A stretch of 64,000 nt of DNA from Trifolium pratense. Lineage: Eukaryota; Streptophyta; Magnoliopsida; Fabales; Fabaceae. The stretch lies in NCBI RefSeq assembly GCF_020283565.1, contig NC_060060.1, positions 72,339,257-72,403,256 of the forward strand, written 5' to 3'. Shown here in pieces: positions 31,324 through 42,647 of the stretch. Below the pieces are notes generated by a model. That model was not told the origin of the DNA. It saw only the letters and a list, made by a program, of their open reading frames with translations, and made no database searches. Each line of letters opens with the position of its first letter. The stretch's first letter is position 1. The translations under genes were made by a program, and so were the position numbers.

Positions 31324-32214
31324 GTATGTGCACTTGCAATCATTTTTATGTTTAAAGACAAGCATGTTTGATTACATAATTACCTAGGACACAAGGATTT
31401 TGATAGTATTTAGTGCATTTGATGATTTAGATTAGTGTTGCCCCTGTACTCATTTGGCTGTTGCGGCCACAATCACGGTGGTAGTTGTGGCTGTTCAGTA
31501 CTGCGCAATACGACAAAGCAGTGCAGGTTAGGGTTGCGCCTGTTTTGCTTTTCTTCGTGGTGCAATAGTGGGAAAAATCGCAGAGAAGCCGCCGCAACAG
31601 TGCTTTAAGTGGGTGACCTTCCATCACCCTCATGACCTTTCTTCTACAGCTATCCTCTGTTTTAACTGTGCCCTGGTTTTTTTTTATAAAAGGACCTTTC
31701 TCCTTCTCTGCAACTCCATGCGACCTTTCTCCTCTGCAAATCTGCATGACTTCTCATTCTTGGCAAATTCGTGCGAGCTTTCTCCTTCACCCTTTCTGCT
31801 GCTCCCCTGTTCTATGCAACTTTTTGCCAACAGTGCCCCTCTGTCATGTCATTATCTCTGTCTCAACCAACACTGAAAAAATTTGCACATGATAATGATG
31901 AGGAAGAGCTTGAACATGATGAGGGAATATACTTAGAGAATTTTATGTGAAGAGGATGCTAATTTTGTGTTTGGTTACAATCAATAAAAATACATTTCTT
32001 AACATTCTCTTTCATTTACCACACTTATTAAAATTAGACTATCTCTCGAGCTACTAAGAATAGCTTTGAATTATAATCCAATTTCTTCAGATTCTGATTT
32101 ACTTCCAAACACTAAACCAAACAGATAGAAAATCCTAATTTCTTTTAAAGTGATTTTTCGTAAAAAAATCTGAAACACTTGTAATATCTTCTTAATATAT
32201 ATATATATATATAT
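31324..32214. other. DNA after the MED13 truncation point
   Basis: No gene seen. 31430-31560 is somewhat GC-rich with repeated TTGCGCC and GGTTGTGGC-like words, as in other legume MITE relics. The rest is AT-rich. A TA microsatellite at about 32193-32214 precedes the next element. Confidence 0.5.
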
Positions 32215-34162
32215 GAGTCAGGATCCATTGACACCAGGTAGAGCTGGGTATACAGACCAAGGTCCGCGGGCCGACCCGTTTAACCCGCAGCCCGCACGGA
32301 CTTAAGACCAATTTTTTTGGCCCGTTTACATTTTTGCCCGTCTGGGTTGGACCGTTAAAACCGCGGGTTATGCGGGTTAAATCCGCGGGTTCGCGGGTTA
32401 GCCCGTGGCCCGCCTTCTTTTTTATATATAATTAATTACAAAATTTATCAGATATAAATAACTTGCTCCATGTCCAAATTCAATTTTTTTAACCACAAAA
32501 AAAAAAAACTTAGTCTAAACCCTAATTATAAAAAGCAACAACACACTCCAATTTTAATCAAGTAAACAACAACACAAAACATCAGGATTTAAGCACGTTC
32601 TTCTACTTATAATCTTTTGTTCTTTTTCACTATCTTTTACTTTGTCTTAGCTGTATATACATTTGCTAGTATTTAAAAGATATATGTCCAAATGGGTAGT
32701 TATTTTTCTTGGGGGTATTTTCCGCTATTATGTTTTGAATAATTTGGTTACCTTGATGTGATTTAGTTAAGTTGAATCTGTTAATCTTTTTATGTTTTTT
32801 TGGGTACATGTAGAAAGTTTTTCTCACTAATGGACGGAAAAAAATGACGATAAGAATCAGTTGAATTTGATTTTAGTTGCATTACTTACAAAGAAAAGAT
32901 AGATAAACTCAATTATATCACAAACTTTATTTATTTTTATTTGTTAGTTACAATTTATATGTTATAACATAAAATTATTAATAATATATATTTTTAAGCT
33001 TTCATTATATCAATATTTTACTAATTTAGTTTTTTTTTAAAAAAAAGTGATTTTTTATTTTTTTTGGTAATAGTCCGCGGGTTAACCGTTTAACCCGCTG
33101 ACTTATGCGGACCGGACTCGGGCTTAATATTATAACTCGTTTATATTTGCCGACGGGCTTGTTCGCCCCGTTTAATATGCGGGTTTATGCGGGGCGGGTT
33201 AAACGGGGCGGGCTTGCCCGCATACCCAGCTCACCAGGTGTCAAAATTTAATTTGAGACCAAATCTCCACCCTTCATTTCATTTAATCTAAAGGCCTAAA
33301 ACAATCATTAAAATAATTCATAAATTCAAAGATCATGTGAATAGTCTCACAATCTTTCCCTAAATAGCATATTTGATTTGCTCCGTCTCTCTTTATCTAT
33401 TACCTACACAAAATTCATTATCATCACCGTTCTTTGGTTGTTTCCTCTAATTTTGTATCAGCATCCATGCCTGTCAGTTTTTTGTTGTGGAAATTGATTG
33501 CTGAATTTTCGGTGCAAAATTCTGGTTCTGGCTGCGGTTGGTTTCGCTACTGTTTTGGAGCTTTCTCGGCCTATTTTTTTTGCTTCTCTACTCTAGTTTG
33601 TTTAGCTGCTTTTGTTTTGGGGAGGTGATGAGTTTTAGTGTTGTTGCTTTCTCTTTTGTTTTTCTGGCGGGTTCTCTTTGTTTCTGTCTTGACCTCTTTG
33701 TGTATTGTTTGTACAAAAACTTTTAATTAACAAGAATGTCTTAAGTTTCAAATATAAGATATAAAAAAAATTAACACATCGATGATAGAACAAATGTACA
33801 AATGTTACCTGAGAGTGGTGTTAAAATATAGTGCTGGGATAAAATTGCAGAGAGATTTGTAATAGATATTTTTGCGGTGATTGGCGAATTATAATGTTAG
33901 AACAATAATCTTGATTCCTTTTGGGACAGAAATTGGAAAAAATAAATAAAATTAATGATAATGCATAATCTTTTATTTTAGGAAAGATATATGAAATATT
34001 TTAGGAAAAGATTGTGAAACTAATTATATGATCTTTGAATTTATGAATTAAAAAATTTATGAATTATTTTAATGATTATTTTAGACTTTTAGATTAAATA
34101 AAATGAAGGGTGGAGATTTGGTGTCAAACTAAATTTTGACACCTGGTGTCAACGGATCCTAA

Positions 34163-34165
<3 letters not shown>
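32215..34165. mobile_element. Large fold-back element (family Y) in TA repeat
   Basis: Begins GAGTCAGGATCCATTGACAC and ends with the complement of GAGTTAGGATCCGTTGACAC. Subterminal arms of about 160 bp (near 33240-33370 and 33975-34140) are also complementary, for example AAATCTCCACCCTTCATTTC and its partner. TA microsatellites flank both sides (32193-32214 and 34166-34224). The left arm is split by a hAT-type insertion at 32240-33231. The centre (33430-33730) has open frames without recognisable motifs. Confidence 0.85.
32240..33231. mobile_element. Non-autonomous hAT-type element
   Basis: 992 bp bounded by 8-bp direct repeats CACCAGGT at 32232-32239 and 33232-33239. Near both ends AGCTGGGTAT and ATACCCAGCT pair, with GC-rich subterminal blocks such as AACCCGC and GCGGGTT in many copies. 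Eight-base duplications with this terminal style indicate the hAT superfamily. No transposase frame is present. Confidence 0.9.

Positions 34166-34224
<59 letters not shown>
34166..34224. repeat. (TA)n microsatellite between two fold-backs
   Basis: About 59 bp of TA joins the end of the family Y element to the start of the family X element, so the two elements share one microsatellite. Confidence 0.95.
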
Positions 34225-34226
<2 letters not shown>

Positions 34227-36119
34227 GTTTGCTAATTTAGACCCACCTAAAAACATGAAGGTCTAAATTAGCAAGGTGCATATTTTCATCTGGACAAAAA
34301 GATCCTTGACATTTAGTTATTTTACACCAGAATATTGGAGTGCAGCTTTGCTCCTTTTCCATAGGCTCCTTTTATTCCTTTCCCTTGCATAGATGATTGA
34401 CATGTGGCACATAAATATTCAATGGTTGTGATTACAAACCTCACAACAGTGTTATGCTGGTATCCAACTTACGCTGGTAAAAAAAAAAACTATCCCTGTT
34501 GAACCGACGCTCCCACCACCGTCATGTCCACCGCTCCGTCACAGTGCCTCCAGCACAACTGCGTTCTTGTTCAGTTGTTCTCCTCTCTCTCTCTCTCTCT
34601 CTCAAGGAACAGATCGAAAAAGACAAGATTTTCAGGACTACAATATTTGTTCTTAGTCCTCTTCTTTGTTCTTGATTCAATTTTCTTCCAATCCTTTTTG
34701 AAGAACTTTGAAATGATTATTTGAAAATTTAATTTGAGAACGGCTTCCCAATTTTAGTTAGTCACGCAGACACACACAATCTTACAATACCAAACAATAC
34801 ACTCTACTCCACAAATCTATTTTGTATGAAAAAGAACAACATAAACACCACTTCAATTCACTAATGTTAAATTCCATGACCAGATTTTTTATTCTGCATC
34901 CTTCAACAATTGATTACATCTACCATATGTTGAGTCCTACAATTGAAAAAGAGGGGCGCGAGATGAAGAGAGACGAAGGTTGAGAGAGAGCAATACGATT
35001 TTCAGAGATTAATTTTGTCTCGCGCAATTTGTAGATGACGGCGAGACACGGCGGTGACGAGAATCTGCGGCGAAGATACGCTACGACGGCGGCCGGTGCA
35101 TCGAGAGAAATTGGAGAGGCGTCGAGGAGAAAGAAGAAGATGGAGCGTGTTTTTGCCCAGTTCCCAATTTCTGTAGTTTTGCTTTTCTGTAGTTTTGATT
35201 CTTGCTATCTTTTGATCTCAGCCATTTGATATATTTTTGCCATATGTCAATGATCTGCGTAGTGAAAAGGAATAAAAGGAGCTTCAAGAAAAGGAGCAAA
35301 GCTGCACTCAGAATATTGAGGGTTAGTTAGGTAACTTTTATTAAATGTTGTGCAATTGGTTGATGATGCAGTGCTTGGTGGCATAATCTGATCTATTGGA
35401 TCAATCTAACACACTATATCTTGCCACGTGTCTAACATTTGTTTTTATTTCTTTTAGAAAAGCTGTTAGCATGTTATCATCATCAAACAGAACCAGCACG
35501 ACCCATTTATCTCCCTTTCCATGACTGGCGCTCGAAACTTCTTGTGCACCGTCGTTCTACCACCTTCCGTTGTCTGCTGCTCCATCACCCGTATGCTGCA
35601 ATAACAACCAGAAACGGTGCAATAGCGATGCAATAACAACCACGGTGGATTTGCGATGCAATAACAACCAGAAACGGTGAATTTGCTACAACCACGGTGA
35701 GCCGACAACGGATGACGGAAAGACGACGGTAGCCTGTAGAACGAAGGCGGTGGTGACAAAGATGAAGGCCGGTTGCAAATGGAAGTGGGTGAAAACAGCA
35801 ACGTTGGTGTATCGACGGTGGATATAAACAAAATAGCGGTGGTGGTCAGATTTGGTGGTGGTCGGTGTCGATTGTGGTGTCAGATGTGGTGGTGGGATGG
35901 CGATGGAAGGTTGAAGATGGAAAAGGAAGCAGAAGCACCGAACTGTCCCTTTTATATAATAATACTGTAAGTAATACTTTAAATGAAAATTACCTAACTA
36001 TCCCTCAAGTTACTAGTTTTAAATAATAAATATGATTGAGTTTTTTGTCCAAAGTGAAAAGGTGCACCTTGCTAATTTAGACCTTCATGTTTTTATGTGG
36101 GTCTAAATTAGCAAACCCC
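34225..36119. mobile_element. Large fold-back element (family X)
   Basis: Terminal inverted repeats of about 75 bp: GGGTTTGCTAATTTAGACCC at the left and its complement at 36119. Each end is itself a hairpin, because GCTAATTTAGACC is followed about 13 bases later by GGTCTAAATTAGC. TA repeats lie outside both ends (34166-34224 and 36120-36133). The same ends, with small changes, border the element at 51813-53461. A Mutator-type element is inserted near the left end. The remainder has no recognised gene. Confidence 0.9.
34338..35309. mobile_element. Mutator-type element with 9-bp target duplication
   Basis: 972 bp between direct repeats AGAATATTG (34329-34337 and 35310-35318). Its ends are GAGTGCAGCTTTGCTCCTTT and the exact complement, with partial matching for about 50 bp. 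A 9-bp duplication is typical of Mutator-like elements. The interior contains CT microsatellite and GC-rich coding-like segments (34500-34570 and 35030-35160), including a 64-codon frame with no known motif, and could be captured host sequence. Confidence 0.88.
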
Positions 36120-36136
36120 ATATATATATATATAGG

Positions 36137-36799
36137 GTTGCTAATTTCCGCTATTTGGTAGACTGCAAATTTTATTTGGGAGCAAGTAATATTTGCATCC
36201 ATAATTCCTAAAACTACATCATATTTATCTGTGATTTTATGATTCATAATAATTAGTTTTATTGGTGAATTGGTCCCATCTTGAAAGGTGCTTTAATTAA
36301 AATTTGTATGGCTCCTACATGAATATATCCAAAAAAATATTATTTAGGATTTAATATTTTTATTTTTTGCTACATCAGAAGGTGTAATTCAATGCAAACT
36401 TGTATTTTATCCGTTTGCCTTTCATTATAGAATTCATGATTTAATTTTTTTTTTATTGCGAAATTTGGTTGAATATATTTATACGGAGAGATGAATGATT
36501 TTGATATGTGGAGAATATATTCATAAATCATAACTATGTGACTCTATATAGAGTTACATAAAAATAAATCATATTTTTAAAATAACAAACTATATATCTA
36601 AATATATCCTTAAAATTCTCCACAGAAATATAAATCTTAAATACTAGTAATAATATCCATTTTAAATTAAATATAAACAAATTTATTCTTTTATTAGATT
36701 TTACATGAAATTGCTCAATAATTTCACTTATATTTTAAAAATATACTTTATTCTATATAAATATTTTACTTTAGTATAATATCAAACTTAAATATCAAA
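36137..36799. other. AT-rich spacer before the LINE
   Basis: No gene. The last 16 bases (36784-36799) are the left target duplication of the LINE. Confidence 0.7.
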
Positions 36800-36976
36800 G
36801 GAGAGAAAAATTGATCCAAAAGCCCAATTACATGCTTCAAGAATGCTCCAAGATTCTTCTTCTTATTCCAATACTTTCATCTGTCATAGCTCTTTTTTGT
36901 GTTGTTATTGTTGTCATCTCCCTTGTGGATGTAAAGAGATCTTCCCTATGCATCTGGATTCCATAGGCTTATTTTT

Positions 36977-37429
36977 GGGAGTGGTTATGGTGCATAAACT
37001 TTTTCCTTACGCACCTTGCATAAATAATAAAAATTGCTTAACGCACCCCCCAAATTGCTTAGCGCCCCCCCATATACTTAGCGCATCCCGAGATTTTCTC
37101 GCGTGCCCCCAATTTTTTCCTCGCCCCACTCAAATTTTCTCGCGTGCCCCCCAAAACCATTTTTGTTGTAGAATGGTTTCACATTAGATGTACTTATAAT
37201 GCCAAAATCATTTTTACTGTTGAATGGTTTTAGAGGGTTGTAATCTAAAACCATTCTGCTTGTGGAATGGTTTTGTGTGTTATTTATGTTGGGGGTGGGG
37301 GGCGCGCGCAAAGCAATTTGTGGGCGCACTAAGCAATTTGGGGGGCGCTCTAAGTAAACTGGGGGGCGATAAGCAATCTTGGGGGGTGTGCTAAGCAATA
37401 TGGAGGCTTATGCACCATAACTTATGCCC
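36977..37429. mobile_element. MITE in LINE 5' UTR with hairpin repeats
   Basis: Begins GGGAGTGGTTATGGTGCATA and ends with the near-complement TATGCACCATAACTTATGCCC. It is flanked by TTATTTTT and TTATTTCT (7 of 8 identical). The arms are built from repeated blocks of about 20 bp around GGGGGGCGC and TAAGCAATTT. The centre (37152-37274) holds three copies of a palindromic unit, AAACCATT-10 bases-AATGGTTT, also found nine times at 52520-52965. Confidence 0.85.
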
Positions 37430-37565
37430 TTATTTCTAATATCTACATCAATCTGGTTCATCTCTTCTACCTTGGGTAAGATTCTTGTGTGCCCTCTCAA
37501 CACTTTGCTTTTCTTCTATTCTCTGCTTCTTCTTTTTTCTCTTTTCTTTCTCATCCCCTTTCACC

Positions 37566-39005
37566 ATGGCCTCAAAACGACCCACAAACAAAGCACCTGC
37601 AAATTCAGCACATAACATAACCCTCTCAACAAACGATAATTCCATAAACTCTAGCAATATACCTCAAACCCCAAGAAACAATCCCATAACCTACATTCAA
37701 ATACCAAGTGATAAATCAAATAACAGTCTTATAATCCTCCAACCAAACTACTCTATGACTATGGAGATCCCTAACAATACATACAATCTAACAACAAACC
37801 AAAACTTCTTAACAGATTCTCCAATCAAGAATCCTACCCAAACTGCTCAAAGAACCTCCCTGAACCTGGATCCAAATCACCCCTATGCCCATAGTGATAT
37901 ACCAGAAACTAGTGGAACAAATACTCAAACAAATATGCCTCACTTTAGCTACTATCCAGAACAAATCATAGAAGATGGTTTGAAGGCTTGTCAATTCAGC
38001 ATCTTGGGCAAAATCACCACAAATAAGCCTATCTTTGCTAGTTCTATTCAGATTGGGCTAGAGAACATCTGGGGCTCTCCACCTGGGTTCAAGATTCGAA
38101 GGTAAATTTCTTTAATTCTTCGTGAATAATGTTGAGGATCAAGATCGAATCCTACATGGAAACCCATGGATATTTAGAAACTCTTGGCTAATTGTGAAAC
38201 CTTGGGATATAGAAACTGATCCTAGAACTATGGATTTTGATCATGTACCTATATGGATCCTCACTGCAAAACAAAGGCTATGGGAAATCATCTAGGGTCT
38301 CTAATGGGAGAGGTAGAGGCCTCTGAGATCTATGAATACCCTGGGAAGCAAACCATCATCAAGATTAAAGTGGCCATTAATATCCATAAGCCTATATCTT
38401 CAGGAATCCATGTTGGAAACCCAACTGATGGCACCTATTGGATTGACTACAGGTATGAAAAATTGCCACAAACTTGCTTTAACTGTGGTCTTGTGGGTCA
38501 TGAAGCAAAACTATGCAGAAATAGTGCTCTTAATATTGATACTATAGCCCCACTGGGACCTTGGATCAGATCCACTCAATATGGAAGAAGGAAGATAGAT
38601 GAAAAAGGCAGAAAATTCAATAGTAATCCATCACACTCTCCAAGCTTTGGTAAATACAGTCCTCCTGTGCCAGCAGCCTTACTAGCACAACTAGCTGCTA
38701 TGAATCTACAAACCCAACCCACTATGAATAACAATCGAGCCCAGAACAGGGAGGTACAACACCAAGAGGAAACAAGCTATAATGAAATGGCTAAAAACAC
38801 AAATCAACAACTGGTTCTAGACAGGAAACTACGGCAAAACAGTGAAAACATTCAGAACTCAGAAAATGCTGGAAAAATCAACATTGAAGAAAATCACCAA
38901 GTAAAAAGGTTGAAATTGGCTTATGACTCTAACACAGACAGCAGAAGCAACATGGACATACAATCATTGGCAGGCCTGGGAACACAGGCTGGCCAGAAGC
39001 AATGA
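37566..39005 (+). pseudogene. LINE ORF1 (RNA-binding, Gag-like), frameshifted
   Basis: The ATG at 37566 (context ACCATGG) opens a frame rich in Asn, Thr and Pro. From about 37950 the sequence reads as the Gag-like domain of plant LINE ORF1, with the PPGFKIRR segment, then (frame lost near 38105) NNVEDQDRILHGNPWIF and WLIVKPWD. It closes with a zinc knuckle CFNCGLVGHEAKLC (about 38476-38517) and a low-complexity Gln/Asn-rich tail. The stop TGA at 39003 overlaps the ATG of ORF2 by the four bases ATGA. ORF1 would bind element RNA. Confidence 0.85.
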
Positions 39006-42000
39006 AAATCATATCATGGAACTGCCAGGGACTTGGCAACCCCAAGACAGTCAGAGCCCTTCAAAAGCTCATTGCTCAACACAAGCCTGACATTGCTTTT
39101 CTCATGGAAACAAATATGCACAACAATACCAGTCACATAAGGGATAAGTTTGCTGCTACTTACAGTTTTTTCTCTATGTACTTTAAATGGGAATAGGGGT
39201 AAATCTGGGGGTCTTATCTTGCTTTGGAATCACTGTACTTGCCATATAGATATTAAGGATATGGATTTCAACTATATTGACATCTGTGTTACTAACTTAC
39301 TTAATTCTGACACTTGGAGAGCTACTGGTGTTTATGGCTATCCACAACACCAGAACAAGCACCTCACTTGTTCTCTCCTTAAAACTTTAAGTGACACTAC
39401 TTTTAACACCAATTGGCTCATTTTTGGTGACTTGAATATGACTCTTAATGATTCTGAAAAATTAGGGGGAAACCCTATGACTCTAACATTACTACTCTGT
39501 TTAAAACCACACTAACTTTATCTGATTTACAGGACCTAGGGTATAATGGAGATACTTTTACTTGGACCAACAGACAACAGACCAACCTAATCAAAGCTAG
39601 ATTAGACAGATTCCTGGCTAACCCTAATTGGATTTCCATGTTCCCCCACTATACAAACTCCCACCTCCTTAGATACAAATCTGACCATGCCCCTATCTTA
39701 TTGGATTTTAACAAGCGCCCTACTCAAACTCAGAAACCTTCCAGACCTAAACCTATCAGATATGAGCAATTATGGACTAGAGATGACTTACATTTGCAAA
39801 TTGTCAGCAGATCTTGGAGCAATTGCAGAGGCCCTACTCATCAGAAGCTGGGAAGCACCCTCACTGCCCTTCACAACTGGGGCAATAAACGTTTTGGCAT
39901 CATCCCTAAAAGAATAAAAACCCTGCATAATGAATTAAAACAGTTAAGTGACCAAAACTCTCAGCAACAAGGGAAAGAGAAGATCAAAAAAAGGAAAAGG
40001 AGTTGGATGATATTCTAGAATGTGAAGAGATGTGGTGGCTACAAAGATCTAGATCCCTATGGCTCCAGCATGGATATAAGAACACAAAATATTTTCACTC
40101 AAAAGCCAATATAAGGAAAAATAAGAACAAGATTGAAAGGATAAGGGACCTCCAAGGACAGGTGCACTATGAGGAAGATAAGATTGAACAAGTGTTAATT
40201 GATCACTTCAAAACCCTTTTCTCTCACCAGACTACCAACAACATTCCTGAGGTGATTAAGGTGGTGGAAGGCAAGATAACCCAGGATATGTATATGGCTC
40301 TTAGTGAAAATTATACTAAGGAAGAGGTGTATCAAGCTATGAAGGACTTGAAGGCCCTTGCTGCCCTTGCGCCTGATGGTCTCCCAGCTCAATTCTATCA
40401 CAACTACTAGGACATTATTGGGGATGATATCCTCCACATGGTGCTAAATGTGCTCAACAATCAAGGGGACCCTAGCCATCTTAATTCCACCTACATCTGC
40501 CTTATTCCTAAGATCAATAACCCATCTGCCCCTAGTGACTTATGTCCCATCTCCCTCTGTAATGTATCACTCAAAATCATCACCAAAACCATAGCTAATA
40601 GAATTAAAAATATCCTCCCTGACATCATCAGCCCTAACCAGAGTGCATTCATCAAGGGAAGACTCATAAATGATAATACTTTGATTGCAGCTGACATTTT
40701 TCACTATCTTGCTCACACTAAGAGGAAAACAGGTTTTGTAGGCATCAAAACTGATATGGCTAAGGCTTATGACAGAGTAGAATGGGAATTCCTTCAAGCC
40801 ACCATGAATATTATGGGTTTCCCAAGGCCAATGGTTCAAACCATCATGAAATGTGTCACTATTGTTAAATTTTCTATCCTTATAAATGGTCACCCCGCTC
40901 ATGATTTCTTCCCTCATAGGGGCCTTAGACAGGGTGACCCTTTATCTCCTTATCTCTTTATTATCTGTGTTGATGTTCTATATGGACTAATCTCTAAAGC
41001 TCAGAGGGAAAACCTCCTTCATGGGATTAAAATAGCCCCAACAGCTCCTGAAATTAGTCACCTCTTATTTGCTGATGACAGCTTGATCCTCTGTAGGGCT
41101 AATACTAAAGAAGCTAACACTATTCAGCATATCATTCAAGTATATCAAGAGGCTTCCGGTCAATTAGTTAACTTCTCTAAATTTGAGATGGTATTCAGCA
41201 AAGGGGTATCTGCAGCTACCCAAAGGGACATTGCCCACATCCTTCCTATGAAAGTTCTACCTCACTTCACCAAATACCTAGGTCTATCTACTGCCATGGG
41301 TAGGTCAAAGAAGCAGATTTTTCACTTCATCCAAGATAAGATATGGTAGAAACTTAAAGGATGGAAAGAGAAGAATCTCTCTTTTGCTGGGAGAAGCACT
41401 CTCATTAAAGTTGTAGCCCAAGCTATACCAACTTACTTAATGAGTAGCTTTCTTATTCCCAAAGGGGTGTGTGAACAACTGGAAAAGATGATTTGTAAAT
41501 TTTGGTGGGGCAGCTCCACTAACACTAGAAAAATCCACTGGGTCAATTGGTCCACTGTCTGCTCTCATAAAGATAGAGGGGGGAATTGGTTTAAGAAATC
41601 TCAGAGCATTTAATGAAGCTCTACTGACCAAACAAGGGTGGAGACTCATAACTCACCCAAACTCTCTAGTAGCCCAAGTTCTCAAGGCCAAATACTATCC
41701 TAAGGAGCAATTTTTAAAAGCTAAACCAAAGTAGCAAATGAGCTACACTTGGAGGAGTATCCTTCACTCTAGTTGGGTCCTCAAGAAGGGTTGCTTCTGG
41801 ACCATTGGGTCTGGCAATGATATTGACATCTGGGAGGACATTTAGATTCAACAAAAAACTAACTCACATACTTGGAGTACTAAGCCTAATTCTACAAACT
41901 ACTAGGTGGTAAAAGACCTCATGTTAGACAATGCTAATGGTTGGAATACTAGCCTCATAAACCAGCTGTTCATTCCTATAGAAGCCTAGATGATCCGTCA

Positions 42001-42647
42001 AATTCCTATCACTGATAGAAATCAACCTGACATTATTACTTGGGATGATACTACTGATGGCCATTACTCAGTAAAAGCAGGCTACAATGCCATTATGGAT
42101 TGGGGGCAACACTCTAATCAAGATATGGCCACCTCTTCCAGCAACATTGAAGACATTTGGACTAAGATATGGAAACTTAATGTTCCCCCTAAACACAACC
42201 ATCTGATATGGAGAGTACTTAAAAATGTGATCCCTGTGGAAAGGAAAGGAACCTGTTAAAAAAAAAGGGGTTAAATGTGACCCCCTATGCCCAAGATGCT
42301 TAAACCATGTGGAAACAGCTAAGCATGTGTTCTTAGAATGCGAATGGGTGAAACAGGTGTGGTTTGCATCACTTGTGTCTATTAATCTAGACCAAAACAA
42401 GTTCCTATCCCTGAATGATTGGATTCTCTATCTTTTCAACAACACTGACAAACAATGCATGGAACAAGTCCTAGCTATCATCTATGGCATATGGAATGCT
42501 CGCAACTTAATCATATTTCAGAATAAATACATACCTCCCATTGATGCTTGTAACACTGCCCTCCAGCTGCTTCAAGAGTTTCAATGCTTTGGTAAGCTAC
42601 CTTCCCTACCAAACCTACCCTTTGCGTCGAGCTCTTGCAGTAACAAT
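39002..42647 (+). pseudogene. LINE ORF2, endonuclease and reverse transcriptase part
   Basis: Starts at ATG 39002 with KIISWNCQGLGNPKTVRAL, the APE-type endonuclease N-terminus. FGDLNMT (about 39425) and SDHAPILLDF (about 39680) are the later endonuclease motifs. Reverse transcriptase follows with LIPKINNP (40500), SAFIKGR, DMAKAYDRVEW (about 40753), GLRQGDPLSPYLF and catalytic FADD (about 41070). A zinc-binding tail ends near 42400. Frameshifts lie near 39185, 39478, 41580 and 42255. Six in-frame stops in 40408-41989 are all TAG. The CACTA insertion at 42648 separates this from its RNase H end. Confidence 0.9.

Noticed and set aside
31568..31892. Two overlapping frames of about 100 codons after MED13
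   Set aside because: Cys- and Phe-rich frames from pyrimidine-rich DNA, with no similarity to the missing MED13 exons and no splice context.
35466..35970. Open frames on both strands inside family X
   Set aside because: Both strands are open over the same repetitive GGTGG-rich sequence, which indicates composition rather than coding. No domain is recognisable.
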